The translations under genes and the position numbers were made by a program. This document shows, piece by piece, positions 31,355-42,800 of a stretch of DNA of 64,000 nt. The notes under the pieces are model-generated. The model was given only the letters and a program-made list of their open reading frames with translations. It was not told the DNA's origin and did not search any database. The DNA lies in the NCBI RefSeq assembly GCF_024529955.1, contig NZ_AP024854.1, positions 2,294,001 through 2,358,000 on the forward strand, read 5' to 3'. This DNA comes from Photobacterium toruni (GTDB lineage Bacteria > Pseudomonadota > Gammaproteobacteria > Enterobacterales > Vibrionaceae). Position 1 is the first letter of the stretch. Every line of letters begins with the position of its first letter.

Positions 31355-33583
31355 TTATAACGAACTGTATTTTGCACGTAGTCGTTGACGAACAACTTCA
31401 GCAATCGTATTAAAGACAAAGGTAAAGACAAACAGCACAAAAGCGGCAAGAAATAATACTCGATAATGCGAACTGCCCACTTCTGATTCTGGCATTTCAA
31501 TTGCAATGGTTGCAGCCAATGTTCGTAAGCCTTGCAGTAAATTCCAATCCATCACTGGCGTATTCCCCGTTGCCATTAACACGATCATGGTTTCACCCAC
31601 AGCCCGTCCTAACCCCATCATAATGGCTGAAAATATACCTGGACTGGCAGTCAATAATACCACTCTTGTTAAGGTCTGCCATTGGGTTGCCCCTAAAGCT
31701 AATGAGCCTTTGGTTAAATGGGCTGGCACTGAGAAAATAGCATCTTCAGCAATAGTGAAAATAGTCGGAATAACCGCAAACCCCATCGCAATACCGACAA
31801 TAAGGGCATTACGTTGATCATAACCAATACCTAAATGATTATTTAAATACCCTTGTAAATCACCATTGAAAAACTGCGTTTCAACCCATGGACTTAAACC
31901 AAAACAGCCATAAGTTACCGCTATAATCACGGGGATTAATAAGGCGATATGAAATCCATTCGGAATACGTGAACGCCATAGCCCCGGTAACATTGACCAC
32001 CCCCAACCAACGGCAATAATAGTCAATGGTAACAATACGATCCCCAGCGCAATACCGGCTAAATATTGTTCAACAATAGGGGCTAACCATACTCCCGCTA
32101 AAAATCCCAAAATAACCGTGGGTAATGCTTCCATCAATTCAACGGTCGGTTTAATCACTCTTCTGACTTTATTTGACATAAAATAAGCGGTATAAATTGA
32201 ACCAGCAAGTGCTAATGGAATCGCAAAAAACATCGAATAAATCGCTGCTTTAAGCGTCCCAAATACAATTGGCACTAGGCTTAATTTAGGCTCAAACTCA
32301 TCACTTGCCGATGTTGATTGCCATACATAATCAGGCTCGGCATATCCCTCATACCACACTTTTTGTAATAACGATGATAATCCAATATCAGGATGGGCAT
32401 TTTTAACTTGATAGCTTTGTAATTGACCATTATCTAGCGTGACTAACAAGTTTGCTTTAGGTGAAATAGCAATATCAGAGGGTACTTGAGTAAAGACTTT
32501 ATCTTTATATATAACTTTCCGTTCCGCGGTGTAATAAGCCGACGTTGTGCCATCTTTCTGAATAGCAAAAAAACCTTTACGATAATATTCAGGAACGATT
32601 TTCACCAACGGACTTGCCGAAAAATGAAATGTTCTCACTCTCATTAACTGACGTTGCCCTTGTTTTACCACCTCAAACCATTGTGAAATCGTATTATCAG
32701 AGTTGGTTATCAATAGTGAATTAGCCCCTGATAACAAGGTAATTGACAGCGGTTTACTATTACCTGTAGCAATATTTTCAATCTTACGCAGAAAAGCAGT
32801 GCTCGCGGTTAACTTATATAAATATAAATTTGACCCACTCAGCACATACAATGTTTTTCCATCTGGCGTTAATTGGAAATCATCAATGTTAGCGGGAGTA
32901 TTATTTATCGTAAATCGCTGCTGTTGCCACCCATTAGCCCGTCGCACCACATTCTCTGGCAATAATAAGCTCAACCCATAAAGGTGATTAGTTGCGGTTT
33001 TTCCCACGACAACCGTGTGATCATTACGACCCGAAATCGCTATTTGTGTGATCGCCTCACCGTTAGGAGCAAGTGCTAATGGTGTTTGACCAAAAGGAAA
33101 TTGAATACTTGGTAAGAGCTGTTTCTTTGCCGCCGCAAAAGTAAGCGTAAATTCAGGTTTAACAATCTTAACCTGACCTTGTGCGGTCCCATAAGCGACC
33201 ATACCATCACGAGGTAAACTTAACCCATATGCCGTTGGATTATTAATAATCGTTTGCTGTTTTAGTATTGTTGCTGGTTGTGACGGTGATTGTAAATCGA
33301 CAAAAGTAACCTTACCATCATCGCTAAAACGATATGCAACACTATTGCTATCATCTACACCGAGTAATGCGGTTTTATTGGCTACAGATAAAGACAAATG
33401 CTGTTGGGGAGTCACTGAAACTGAGGAGAAAATAGGTACAATTACATACAGTAAATAAAAGAAAATCAGCATTAAAGTGATCAAAACAAAAATACCACCC
33501 GCCGTCACACCCACTCGAGCTAAGCGATCTTTTCCTCGACGAAAACGGTTTTCTTTCCTTAGTAATGTGCTGGCGTTTGCCAT
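31355..33583 (-). CDS. pstC: Phosphate ABC transporter permease PstC (long form)
   Basis: Permease of 742 residues: an N-terminal membrane span (about 29-51), a large periplasmic beta-rich insertion of about 370 residues with WD-like repeats (for example LALAPNGEAITQIAISG, DFQLTPDGKTLYVLSG), then the conserved six-span permease with EAA loop [27 protein letters not shown]. The first gene of pstCAB-phoU, with a Pho box 47 bases upstream. The periplasmic domain could sense substrate or interact with PstS; that is inference. Confidence 0.93.
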   Translation of the reverse strand: MANASTLLRKENRFRRGKDRLARVGVTAGGIFVLITLMLIFFYLLYVIVPIFSSVSVTPQQHLSLSVANKTALLGVDDSNSVAYRFSDDGKVTFVDLQSPSQPATILKQQTIINNPTAYGLSLPRDGMVAYGTAQGQVKIVKPEFTLTFAAAKKQLLPSIQFPFGQTPLALAPNGEAITQIAISGRNDHTVVVGKTATNHLYGLSLLLPENVVRRANGWQQQRFTINNTPANIDDFQLTPDGKTLYVLSGSNLYLYKLTASTAFLRKIENIATGNSKPLSITLLSGANSLLITNSDNTISQWFEVVKQGQRQLMRVRTFHFSASPLVKIVPEYYRKGFFAIQKDGTTSAYYTAERKVIYKDKVFTQVPSDIAISPKANLLVTLDNGQLQSYQVKNAHPDIGLSSLLQKVWYEGYAEPDYVWQSTSASDEFEPKLSLVPIVFGTLKAAIYSMFFAIPLALAGSIYTAYFMSNKVRRVIKPTVELMEALPTVILGFLAGVWLAPIVEQYLAGIALGIVLLPLTIIAVGWGWSMLPGLWRSRIPNGFHIALLIPVIIAVTYGCFGLSPWVETQFFNGDLQGYLNNHLGIGYDQRNALIVGIAMGFAVIPTIFTIAEDAIFSVPAHLTKGSLALGATQWQTLTRVVLLTASPGIFSAIMMGLGRAVGETMIVLMATGNTPVMDWNLLQGLRTLAATIAIEMPESEVGSSHYRVLFLAAFVLFVFTFVFNTIAEVVRQRLRAKYSSL

Positions 33584-33629
33584 TATGACCTCTAACCTAT
33601 TTATACGCTCAAAAGTGTATTGCTATTTA

Positions 33630-33647
33630 ATGACAGATTTATGACAA
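33630..33647 (-). promoter_or_regulatory. Pho box upstream of pstC
   Basis: On the minus strand TTGTCATAAATCTGTCAT matches the PhoB consensus CTGTCATAWAWCTGTCAY at 17 of 18 positions. It starts 47 bases before the pstC start codon, so PhoB should activate pstCAB-phoU here, separately from pstS. Confidence 0.9.
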
Positions 33648-33759
33648 AAACTATTGTGATAATAATTTGAATTGGCTAACACTCCATTTTACAACCATGC
33701 TTAAAAAATACTCGTCAAATAAACACCACGATAATCGAATAACGACAAGGACAGACGTA

Positions 33760-34266
33760 ATGAAACAACTGATTGTGACCATTATTGGTAAAGACAAACC
33801 AGGGCTTGTAGAACAGCTATCCGATACCGTCTATTTTAATCATGCTAATTGGGTGAGTAGCTCACTTAGTCAGCTTGGTGGTCAGTTCGCTGGTATTATT
33901 CATATAGATGTTGCGAGTGAACACATTCAATCACTGCGCCAAGCATTAGCCCATATTGAAGCATTACAAATTCACATCGTAGAAGATCATACTCAACCCC
34001 AAATAGCTTATGTCACTCAACACCTCACTGTTACAGGTAATGATCGTCGTGGCATAGTAAAAGAAGTGACATGCCATTTAACCCAATTGGGGATTAATAT
34101 CGCAAAACTAAAAACCAACACTCAAAGCGCACCTAATTGGGGTTATCCTATTTTTGTGGCTGAATTTCAATTACACACGCCCCTTGAAATAAGTGCTGCT
34201 ATGATTCAACAACAACTAGAACAATTAGCTGATGATTTAACTATCGATATTGAAACACGCAGCTAA
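33760..34266 (+). CDS. GcvR-like protein with two ACT domains
   Basis: Cytosolic 168-residue protein with tandem ACT folds. The first starts MKQLIVTIIGKDKPGLVEQL and the second THLTVTGNDRRGIVKEVTCHL. This is the architecture of GcvR, the partner of GcvA in glycine-cleavage control, but this is not certain to be that gene, because Vibrionaceae also carry GcvR paralogues of unknown role. I chose ATG 33760 (AAGGACAG nine bases upstream) over the frame from 33667. It lies between pstC and the chemoreceptor, on the strand opposite to the pst genes. Confidence 0.8.
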   Translation: MKQLIVTIIGKDKPGLVEQLSDTVYFNHANWVSSSLSQLGGQFAGIIHIDVASEHIQSLRQALAHIEALQIHIVEDHTQPQIAYVTQHLTVTGNDRRGIVKEVTCHLTQLGINIAKLKTNTQSAPNWGYPIFVAEFQLHTPLEISAAMIQQQLEQLADDLTIDIETRS

Positions 34267-34781
34267 ATCAATTAGATGGCATATACTCAAGCAATGTAAC
34301 GCGAATCATCATGCTTTACCATGCCATTTATACTAATAAATATTATTATTAGTAGTAGTATTGAAATCCTCACTATACCCCTTCATTCTATAATTGAATA
34401 TTAACAATAAATACAGCATTTATCATGGTAACGTGTTGGTTTTACGCTATTTAAATAACAATGAGAACAGCTATATTATTTACTAAGTTCATCACATCAC
34501 TAACAAAATAAACATATTATATTTTGATCATTCTAGCTGATGAAAAGATCTAAAAATGAAGTTCATAATCTTACTATTGAAAGATGTATGATTAATAGAT
34601 ACGGTTTAGTGTACCGTCATCCTTAGAGAAAAGTAGCATTATCTTTTTATACCAAAAAATTTAGAGATTCATAGATAACAGATCGTTATTTAAACTAAAT
34701 TTTAGTCCATCTTCTTACTGTTAGATTAACTATATTTAATTTTTGATATTTTTTTCCGATATATAAAGGATTAAAAACTTT
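34267..34781. other. AT-rich gap before the chemoreceptor gene
   Basis: 515 bases with no credible gene. It is much richer in A and T than the neighbouring pst genes, and this continues into the chemoreceptor. A nine-base hairpin TACTAATAA / TTATTAGTA at 34331-34354 is the only structure seen. Confidence 0.5.
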
Positions 34782-36434
34782 ATGGAAAATGAGATTCCCT
34801 TGAAATATTTTATAAATTTATCTATTTTAAAAAAAATAACCATATCTTTTATTTTTATTTTTACCTCTCTTTTATTATTATGGTTCATGTCTAACACGCA
34901 ATTACAAAAAATAAATAAAGAAGTAGGCCGGATTACAAACATATCGATTCCTGGTTTGATACTTGTAAATAATTTTAATAAAAATGTATCAGATCTAAGG
35001 AGAGAACAATTTGCCATTTTACTTTATAAAGATACAGGCATAGATAAAAAGAATATTTCTTATTCTAAGATTAAACAATATTATAGTAATATTGATAATA
35101 TAATTTTCAAATATAGTAAAATTGTATCAGGCACAGATGATAACAATGCTTTTAATGCGCTAATAAAATCATGGAAAAATTATAAGAGTAAAGCCATTGA
35201 TTTTACAAATAATTATAACAATCCTAATTTATCTGGTGATATATTAGAACATTCATATAAAGATTTTATTGATGTTGAAAATAAAGCTAATTCTTTATAT
35301 GAAATAAATATAAATTATACAAACAAAAATAGTGAATATATATCAGAAGAAATATCAAGTGCTTCTTATAGTTCAATGTTGAGTTTTTCTCTATTAGCTT
35401 TTTTATTGATTATAATTAATATTTTAATTAACCGTCAAATCATCAATCCGTTATCTTCTATATCTAGATTAGCAGAAGAAATATCAAAAGGTAATCTTTC
35501 ATATAAATTTGACCGTAATGCTATTGCTAATAATGAATTTGGTAAATTAGCAGATATTAGCCTTATAATGAAGGACAACCTTAAAGTTCTTATTGAAGAA
35601 ATAAGATTACTTGTTATCCAACTTAACTCATCCATTAATGATGTAAGTACTGTTTCAGAGCAGTCATCAGTAGGTATACAAGATCAGCAAAATCAAGTTA
35701 CATTAATAGCATCAGCAATGGAGCAAATGCGAATTTCTGTTGCGGAAGTCGCTAATAACACTGAAAATTCATCATTATCAGCTAATGATATCAATAATAA
35801 TGTAAAACAAAGTATTACTGATATTTCTTCAACAATATCACAAATAGAAGAAGCTGCTATTGAAATACATAATGCAGGAGAAATGGTTAGTATTTTAGAT
35901 AAGGAATCTCAAAATATTAATATGGTTGTTGATGTTATTCGAGGTCTAGCTGATCAAACTAATCTTTTAGCTTTAAATGCAGCAATTGAAGCCGCAAGAG
36001 CAGGAGAACAAGGTCGTGGTTTTGCTGTTGTTGCTGATGAAGTTCGAACTTTAGCTGGTAGAACACAAGATTCAACAGGCGAAATTATTTCCATTATTGA
36101 AAAATTACAATTAAGTGTAACTTCAGCTAAAGCTATCACTCATAAAAGTGAAATATTAATAAATGGATGTGTAGATAATAGCCATAAAACAGGAAGTGCT
36201 ATTAAAGCTATTGGCTCACAAGTAAATGGAATGTCTGAACTTAGTTTTCAAATAGCAACTGCTTGTAGTGAGCAAGATTCAGTAACTGAAGCATTAGGAG
36301 AGAATATTGAAAATATCAGCAGATCTTCAATAGATGTGGCTAATGGTGCAAAATATATTGCTAAATCTTGTTCTGATATTAACCACTTATCCTTGTCACT
36401 ACAAAACACAATAAATCGTTTCCAATTAGATTAA
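34782..36434 (+). CDS. Methyl-accepting chemotaxis protein, AT-rich
   Basis: Transmembrane chemoreceptor of 550 residues. Order: cytoplasmic N-terminus, TM1 at about 19-38 (ITISFIFIFTSLLLLWFM), a periplasmic four-helix-bundle-like domain of about 155 residues, TM2 at about 198-216, a HAMP domain (INPLSSISRLAEEISKGNLSY), and the conserved signalling hairpin DQTNLLALNAAIEAARAGEQ followed by GRGFAVVADEVRTLAGRT. No C-terminal CheR-binding pentapeptide is seen. The ligand is unknown. Codon use is far more AT-rich than its neighbours. It lies within the pst locus, but on the opposite strand, between pstC and pstS; a role in phosphate taxis is possible but unproven. Confidence 0.9.
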   Translation: MENEIPLKYFINLSILKKITISFIFIFTSLLLLWFMSNTQLQKINKEVGRITNISIPGLILVNNFNKNVSDLRREQFAILLYKDTGIDKKNISYSKIKQYYSNIDNIIFKYSKIVSGTDDNNAFNALIKSWKNYKSKAIDFTNNYNNPNLSGDILEHSYKDFIDVENKANSLYEININYTNKNSEYISEEISSASYSSMLSFSLLAFLLIIINILINRQIINPLSSISRLAEEISKGNLSYKFDRNAIANNEFGKLADISLIMKDNLKVLIEEIRLLVIQLNSSINDVSTVSEQSSVGIQDQQNQVTLIASAMEQMRISVAEVANNTENSSLSANDINNNVKQSITDISSTISQIEEAAIEIHNAGEMVSILDKESQNINMVVDVIRGLADQTNLLALNAAIEAARAGEQGRGFAVVADEVRTLAGRTQDSTGEIISIIEKLQLSVTSAKAITHKSEILINGCVDNSHKTGSAIKAIGSQVNGMSELSFQIATACSEQDSVTEALGENIENISRSSIDVANGAKYIAKSCSDINHLSLSLQNTINRFQLD

Positions 36435-36456
36435 TCAGCAATCGAATAAGTTTAAA

Positions 36457-36482
36457 GTTAAGGCTACTTCGGTAGCCTTAAC
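36457..36482. terminator. Shared terminator of chemoreceptor and pstS
   Basis: Perfect 11-bp stem GTTAAGGCTAC / GTAGCCTTAAC closed by a TTCG tetraloop, between the two convergent genes. The minus-strand tail is somewhat T-rich, so it probably works mainly for pstS. Confidence 0.75.
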
Positions 36483-36489
36483 ACCAACC

Positions 36490-37500
36490 TCAATCTTTCA
36501 ACCCCAACTTCACCATGTTTTCATTCACAATCGCGACAGGTAGCGGAATATAACCATCTTTTTGCACTATATTCTGACCATCACTGGATAATATAAACCG
36601 TAAGAATTCTTGCTCCATCGGTGCTAAGGCTTTGTTAGGATGCTTGTTAATGTACAAATACAAATAACGTGATAGCGGATAATTACCGTTGATCGAGTTT
36701 TCTACTGTCGCCTCAACATAATCTGTGCCTTCACGGGCAACAGGAATAGCGCGAATGCCCGTGGTTTTATAACCAATACCAGAATAACCAATCGCATTCA
36801 ATGAGGTTGAAACAGACTGCACCACCGAAGCTGACCCCGGTTGTTCATTAACGTTATTACGAAAATCCCCGCGACATAAGGCACGCTTTTTAAAATCACC
36901 ATAAGTACCAGAGACTGAATTACGACCAAATAATTGAATATCACGTTGCTGCCAACTATTAGGTAAACCTAATTGCCCCCATTGCGTTATTGGAATTAAT
37001 GCGCCACAGCGTAAAGTACGTGAATATATTGCATCTAACTGCTCGAAATTAATCCCTTTAAGGGGGTTATCTTCATGAACAAACACCGCTAACGCATCTA
37101 CCGCGACTTTAATTGCCGTTGGTTTATAGCCGTATTCTTTTTCAAACGCTTCAATTTCTTTAGTTTTCATTTCACGACTCATCGGCCCTAATTGTGCCGT
37201 TGCTTCCACTAGCGCTGTTGGAGCAGTTGATGAACCCGAGGTTTGAATTTGAATATTAACGTTTGGGTATTGACGTTTAAAAGCCTCTGTCCAATAAGTC
37301 ATTAAGTTGGCTAACGTATCAGATCCTACTGACGATAAATTTCCCGAAATACCACTGACTTTATGATATGGCTGCAACTGAGTATCAACCTCAATAGTCG
37401 AGGTTGTTGCAGCCATAACAGGTGCTAATGCTGTTACACACCATAAGGTAATAGCACCCAATATCGTCGAAACCATTTTTGTAAGCAAAGTCAGTGGCAT
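36490..37500 (-). CDS. pstS: Phosphate ABC transporter substrate-binding protein PstS
   Basis: Periplasmic phosphate-binding protein, 336 residues. A signal peptide runs to about residue 30 (cleavage near PVMAA). Phosphate-contact motifs are [12 protein letters not shown] and [11 protein letters not shown], then GPMSREMK and the [13 protein letters not shown] region. Family typing follows the cluster seen in Vibrio and Pseudomonas rather than the shorter enteric PstS. It starts 16 bases after phoR ends, so it is probably driven by the phoB-phoR transcript as well as any promoter of its own. Confidence 0.93.
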   Translation of the reverse strand: MPLTLLTKMVSTILGAITLWCVTALAPVMAATTSTIEVDTQLQPYHKVSGISGNLSSVGSDTLANLMTYWTEAFKRQYPNVNIQIQTSGSSTAPTALVEATAQLGPMSREMKTKEIEAFEKEYGYKPTAIKVAVDALAVFVHEDNPLKGINFEQLDAIYSRTLRCGALIPITQWGQLGLPNSWQQRDIQLFGRNSVSGTYGDFKKRALCRGDFRNNVNEQPGSASVVQSVSTSLNAIGYSGIGYKTTGIRAIPVAREGTDYVEATVENSINGNYPLSRYLYLYINKHPNKALAPMEQEFLRFILSSDGQNIVQKDGYIPLPVAIVNENMVKLGLKD

Positions 37501-37516
37501 CAGGTATCCTTACCCT

Positions 37517-38848
37517 TTATGAATGATTATGAGTGGTAGTATCTGATAATGTTGTATCAGCCACTAATCGACTTGGTAATGTAAATGAGAAGGTACTGCC
37601 ATTATCAACTTCACTGTCTATTTCTAAATGTGCGTCATGATGGCTTAGCGCATGTTTAACAATTGCCAACCCTAAACCACTGCCACCGGTCTCACGAGAA
37701 CGGGCTTTATCTACGCGATAAAAACGTTCAGTTAAGCGATGAATATGTTGTGCCGCAATGCCTTCACCACTGTCAGTCACTTCTAATCGAGGTCCTGTTG
37801 GTGAGCGATACCAACGCACATGAATAGCGGCATCATTAGGCGTATGTTTAACGGCGTTATAAACCAAGTTTGAAATGGCGCTGCGAAGTTGATCATTATC
37901 ACCAAAGACTTTTAAACTGTTATCAACCTCAAAGGTAAATGACTGTTCTTTATTACTGCTAAGTGACATGGCTTCTTTTTCTAAAATATCAAGCATCGCT
38001 GGCACATCGACAATTTCTTCTAGCTCAATCGTCGGTGCGGCTTCAATTTTAGATAACGTCAATAATTGCTCAACCAACGCATTCATTCGTGCCAATTGCT
38101 CGGTCATCACCCCATGAGCACGATCCCACATTGGTCCCATTAGCATTTCAGGATCTTGTGCCATTTCAAGATATCCTTGTAATACCGTCATTGGCGTACG
38201 TAATTCATGCGACACATTGGCAAAGAAATTACGCCGCATGCCTTCCAGTTGTTTTAACTGTGACACATCACGCACCGCCATCAGATATTCCCCTTCAGTG
38301 TAACGCATGATCCGCAATTCTAACGTACGGTCATAGTTCATCGGTGAGGTAATTTCTAATGGGGTATCAAACACTTGACGGGAAAGGTAACGTACAAAAT
38401 CAGGGCTACGTAATAAGTTACTGATAGGTTGACCACTATCGTCAGGCCAGCGTAAACCTAATAGCTGTTGGGCTAATTTATTGCACCATACTATATTGCC
38501 TTCACTACGAAACACCACTACCGCATCGGGCAGTGATTCAGCACCATTACGAAAACGGCGAATAAGTGTAGTCAGTTCTTTGCGGCGACGACGGTTTCGC
38601 TGTTGTAAGCGATAAATACCATTAAATAACGGCTCCCAACTGCCTGAGCCTGAAGGTGGGGTTAAGCTACGATCTTTCCATAACCAATTCGACATTTTAA
38701 GTTGGTTATGAAAATGCCATCCAAGCTGAATCCAACTTGCGATCAATAAAAACCACGGTAGATAACCAAAAATAGCGCCAAGTATCAGCCAAGGTAGATA
38801 AAATAATATCAGCTCCCCAACCAACCTTTTCCATGTCAATCTTTCCAC
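37517..38848 (-). CDS. phoR: Phosphate regulon sensor kinase PhoR
   Basis: Membrane histidine kinase that phosphorylates PhoB under phosphate limitation. Two N-terminal membrane segments (about 8-40) with almost no periplasmic loop, then a PAS domain ([24 protein letters not shown]), the DHp box with phospho-His in [22 protein letters not shown], and the ATPase blocks [20 protein letters not shown] and [13 protein letters not shown]. 443 residues. Sensing is indirect through Pst and PhoU. It lies 152 bases downstream of phoB. Confidence 0.96.
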   Translation of the reverse strand: MERLTWKRLVGELILFYLPWLILGAIFGYLPWFLLIASWIQLGWHFHNQLKMSNWLWKDRSLTPPSGSGSWEPLFNGIYRLQQRNRRRRKELTTLIRRFRNGAESLPDAVVVFRSEGNIVWCNKLAQQLLGLRWPDDSGQPISNLLRSPDFVRYLSRQVFDTPLEITSPMNYDRTLELRIMRYTEGEYLMAVRDVSQLKQLEGMRRNFFANVSHELRTPMTVLQGYLEMAQDPEMLMGPMWDRAHGVMTEQLARMNALVEQLLTLSKIEAAPTIELEEIVDVPAMLDILEKEAMSLSSNKEQSFTFEVDNSLKVFGDNDQLRSAISNLVYNAVKHTPNDAAIHVRWYRSPTGPRLEVTDSGEGIAAQHIHRLTERFYRVDKARSRETGGSGLGLAIVKHALSHHDAHLEIDSEVDNGSTFSFTLPSRLVADTTLSDTTTHNHS

Positions 38849-39000
38849 AGGTTTACTCCTAGCAGCAACGGAGTCGCTCTGTGGTTCCGTTACGCTATTT
38901 TTCTATTCGATAAAACCGACATAACCTTCATTATCATCATAGCCGCATGATAATAATGAAGGTAACAAGTTTGCCACTGCTGGTGTGCACAGTTAAATGT

Positions 39001-39690
39001 TTACATCCGCGTTGAAAAACGGTATCCCGCCCCACGCACAGTTTGGATCATTTTATCGTGACCACCATTTTCAAGCGCTTTACGTAAACGACGAATATGG
39101 ACATCAACCGTACGATCTTCAACATAAACATTAGTGCCCCACACATTATTAAGCAATTGTTCACGGCTATAAACACGCTCTTGGTGAGTCATAAAAAAAT
39201 GCAACATCTTAAACTCAGTCGGGCCCATATCTAACGGCTCATCGGCTGAGGTGACACGATGCGAAACAGGGTCTAACTTTAAACCTTGCACATCAATTAC
39301 ATCATCTAAAGCCGTTGGCGAAGCACGTCGCATAACCGCTTTTAAACGTGCCATTAGCTCTTTTGGTGAAAATGGTTTAGTAATGTAATCATCCGCACCC
39401 ACTTCAAGACCACGTACTTTATCTTCTTCTTCACCGCGAGCGGTTAACATTACCACTGGAATTTGGCGCGTTAATTCATCGCGCTTAAAGTGCTTAATCA
39501 AATTAATGCCAGAGCCTCCAGGTAACATCCAATCCATTAATATTAACTCAGGATATGGCTCACACATTTTGTCTAATGCACTATCGTAATCTTCAGCTTC
39601 TATTGCTTGGTATCCATTTTGCTCTAGTACAAAACACAACATTTCGCGAATCGGTGCTTCGTCTTCTACTACAAGAATCCGTCTTGCCAT
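39001..39690 (-). CDS. phoB: Phosphate regulon response regulator PhoB
   Basis: OmpR-class regulator of 229 residues. The receiver has the acidic pair [10 protein letters not shown], phospho-Asp in [13 protein letters not shown] (about residue 53), Thr in MLTARGEE and Lys in [13 protein letters not shown]. The C-terminal winged helix ends [13 protein letters not shown]. It binds Pho boxes such as those found here before pstC and before phoB itself. Confidence 0.97.
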   Translation of the reverse strand: MARRILVVEDEAPIREMLCFVLEQNGYQAIEAEDYDSALDKMCEPYPELILMDWMLPGGSGINLIKHFKRDELTRQIPVVMLTARGEEEDKVRGLEVGADDYITKPFSPKELMARLKAVMRRASPTALDDVIDVQGLKLDPVSHRVTSADEPLDMGPTEFKMLHFFMTHQERVYSREQLLNNVWGTNVYVEDRTVDVHIRRLRKALENGGHDKMIQTVRGAGYRFSTRM

Positions 39691-39747
39691 AATAAAATAT
39701 ACCTAGTCGTTTGTTTTCTCTGACATGCATCATTATGTGTGTTCATT

Positions 39748-39765
39748 ATGACACTTTTGTGACTT
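39748..39765 (-). promoter_or_regulatory. Pho box upstream of phoB
   Basis: On the minus strand AAGTCACAAAAGTGTCAT matches the PhoB consensus at about 14 of 18 positions. It starts 58 bases before the phoB start codon and would give positive autoregulation of phoBR. Confidence 0.75.
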
Positions 39766-39868
39766 TTTCAGATAAAGCGCGTTTTAATAAAATCAATAAC
39801 AATGGCTTAAAATAAGCTTGATGATTGATACTACAACAAAAATAACTCAACAATTAATGGCAATATAA

Positions 39869-42800
39869 TTACCCTTTTATGATAATTTGACTACGTCCAC
39901 CACCTATGGCTTCTACTGCTACTTGCACTCCAATGCGTTCAACTAAAGTACCAACATGCGAGATGACTCCAATCTGACGTCCATCAGCCTGCAAAGCATC
40001 TAAGCAAGCCAATGCCATCTCTAAACTATCAGGATCGAGAGTACCAAAACCTTCATCAATAAACAGTGAACCGAGCTGGCGAGTATCAGCGGCAAGCGAT
40101 GCTAATGCCAACGCTAACGACAACGATACTAAGAAACTTTCGCCACCAGACAGTGATTCTACACTACGCACTTCATCGCCCATATCATGGTCAATAACCT
40201 GTAATGCTAACGGACTACCAGGAACTGGTTGCAGCGCATAACGCGGGGCTAAATCTTGCAAATGTTCATTCGCTGCCAACACTAATTGTTGCAAGGTTAA
40301 CCCTTGTGCCAAGGTTCTAAATTTATTACCTGTAGCCGAACCTATCAACTCATTCATTTGAAGCCATAGTTCAGTTTGAGTTTGTTGTGTGGCTAATGCG
40401 CTGCGAAGATCACCCGCTTGTTGCTCAGCTTGTTCTGCTTGGGCTAATTGTTGGCGTAACTGGAACACCAGATCATCACTGTGCTGTTTTTGAGTCTGCC
40501 ATTCCACCATCGTTTGTTGTTGTGAACTCACATCATTGCTGATGTCATGATCAGTAAACCAACCTGTCGCTAATTCGACCAACGGCTGATGCTCAACATG
40601 TGCTTGCTGACGCTCTGTTAATACCGTTTGGCTAGCAGATAATGTCTGTTCTAGTTGTTTAAGTTCAGCCCGCTGTTGTGGTAACCATGTGTCATCTTTA
40701 CTCAATAATGCGGTCAGTTCAGATTCAGTCAGTGCTAATTTTTCTAGCCAATTACCCCATGTCTGTTGTAACTGTTGCTGAGCTTGATTCGCTTCCAGTA
40801 ACTGTTGCGTTGCATGGTGTTTGTGCGCTTCATTTGCCGCCATCGCTTCCGCTAATTGATTCAGTTGCGTTTGCTGTTGCTGTAATTGTTGCTGTTGCTG
40901 TTCAATCTCAGTTTTGGCTTTATTTTCAATTACATCTAATGATTGCTCACCAATTAAATCAAGTCGTTGTTGCCAATATTGCGCTTGTTGCTGAGTTAAT
41001 TGCTGATCTTTATTGGTCATTATCTGCAACTGCTGTTCGCTATGCTCAACCCCACTGATTAACTGCGCTAATACGGGAGCAAGTTCAGCTAACTGCTTTT
41101 CAAGCTGCTGTTGTTGGCTAATATTGGTTTGATATTGCGCTATTTGTTGTTCAAGTTCAGCGATAAAGCTATTTTTACCTTGCTGAGATAATGCCGTTAA
41201 CCACGAATCATCACCGTAAATAGCATTCAATGCCTGCTGTCTTTGTTCGTGAATTTTTTGTTGGCTATCACACTGTGACACTAACGCTTTTTGCTGCTCT
41301 TGCGCTTGAGTTTGTTGTTGCGAAAGCTGATGGTAAGTCTCTTTAAACTCTGCTTGTTGCTGAACTAACTGCTGGATTTGTTGTTGCTGCAACTTAACCT
41401 CGGCGATCAGTTTTTTACGCTGCTCTCCTTGAGTTTTAATTATCTGCATTTGCGCTGTTGCATCATCAATAGCTTGTGACCAATTAGCCTGATAATGTGC
41501 CAACTGAGCCACATCACTCATGTTTGATAAGCTAATTTCATCTAACGTTATTGCACTAAGATCAAGCGCCATTAAGTCAGACCAATGGCATTGCTGCTGA
41601 CTGACTAATGTTTGAATATTAAGATTAAGCCCATCGATATCTTGAGCTAATTCGGTTTGAGTATGTTGATCTTGAGTAATCGTTTGAGTGAGTTGACGTT
41701 GCTCAGCATAAGTATCTTGCAATTGCTGAGCTAACTGCTGTAATCGTTGCTGTTGTTGGCTAATAATGGTGGCAACTTGCGGATTATGTTGCTGGTATGG
41801 GTGTTCAAGTGCACCACATAATGGACACGCTTCGCCCTCAACCAATTGCTCACGATAATCGATTAGATTCATCACCGCACGGGTTTGAGTTAGCTGATGA
41901 TCAACTTCTTTATGTTGTGCGTCTAATTGTAATAACTCGGGAGCTAACGCCGTTAAACGCTGCTGATTATTGGCAAGCGTTACCACTAATGCTTGCTGTT
42001 GTAACTGTAATTTATCCCGCTGCTGTAGCTGTCCATGCCACTTATCTAAGCCGTATAAACCGTCTTTTAATTTACTATTACACTGTTGGTAAGCACTATA
42101 ATCCTGACGTTGTCGATCTTGCATTTGTTCTAATTGAGCAAGATCATGTACTGCAACTTGTGCTGTTAACTGTTGCTGTTGCAATGCTAAACCTGATAGT
42201 TGTGATTCTAATTCAGTTTGTTGGTTAATAATTGTTGTGAGCGTAATTTGACGCTGTTTGATATCCGTTTGCCATTGAGCAATATCAGTTTGTGCTTGCT
42301 GAAATTGCTCAATATTATCTTTGATCGCGTTATGCTGTTCGGCTAATGCTTTCACCGCTTGCGTTGTTTCTAACTCAACCTCCAGCTGCTGATACTGTTG
42401 TTGTGAGGTTTGTTGTTGCTGTTGCTGCGTTAACCATTGCGATCTTTTAAGCGCTAACTCATTAGTTAACAGTGAAATTTGTTTTTGTAATTCATCACGT
42501 TGCAGTTGTAAACCAGACCGTTGTTGTTCAATAGTAGCGGCTTGCTTTAGTTTTGGTTCTAACGCATTAAAAGCTTGTTGTTTTTGACTCAATAGCTGCT
42601 GGTATTGATCTGTAGTTGCTTGTAATTGCGCTTGTTGATGATGGTTATCTTTTAAAGTAGCACTACTTTGTAGCTCGGTTGCTGCCCACTTAATCACTTG
42701 CTGCTTAGCTTGTGCTAATAACGTAAAATCACCACGGGCAGGTAAAGCTTGTTCATATTGTTGCAACGCTATATAACGCGGCGCGGCTTGTTGCTGAATT

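Noticed and set aside
34736..35017. 93-codon minus-strand ORF over the chemoreceptor start
   Set aside because: AT-rich shadow of the chemoreceptor frame.
40678..42228. Plus-strand ORFs of 126 and 143 codons inside sbcC
   Set aside because: They follow from the repeated glutamine codons of the coiled coil read on the other strand.
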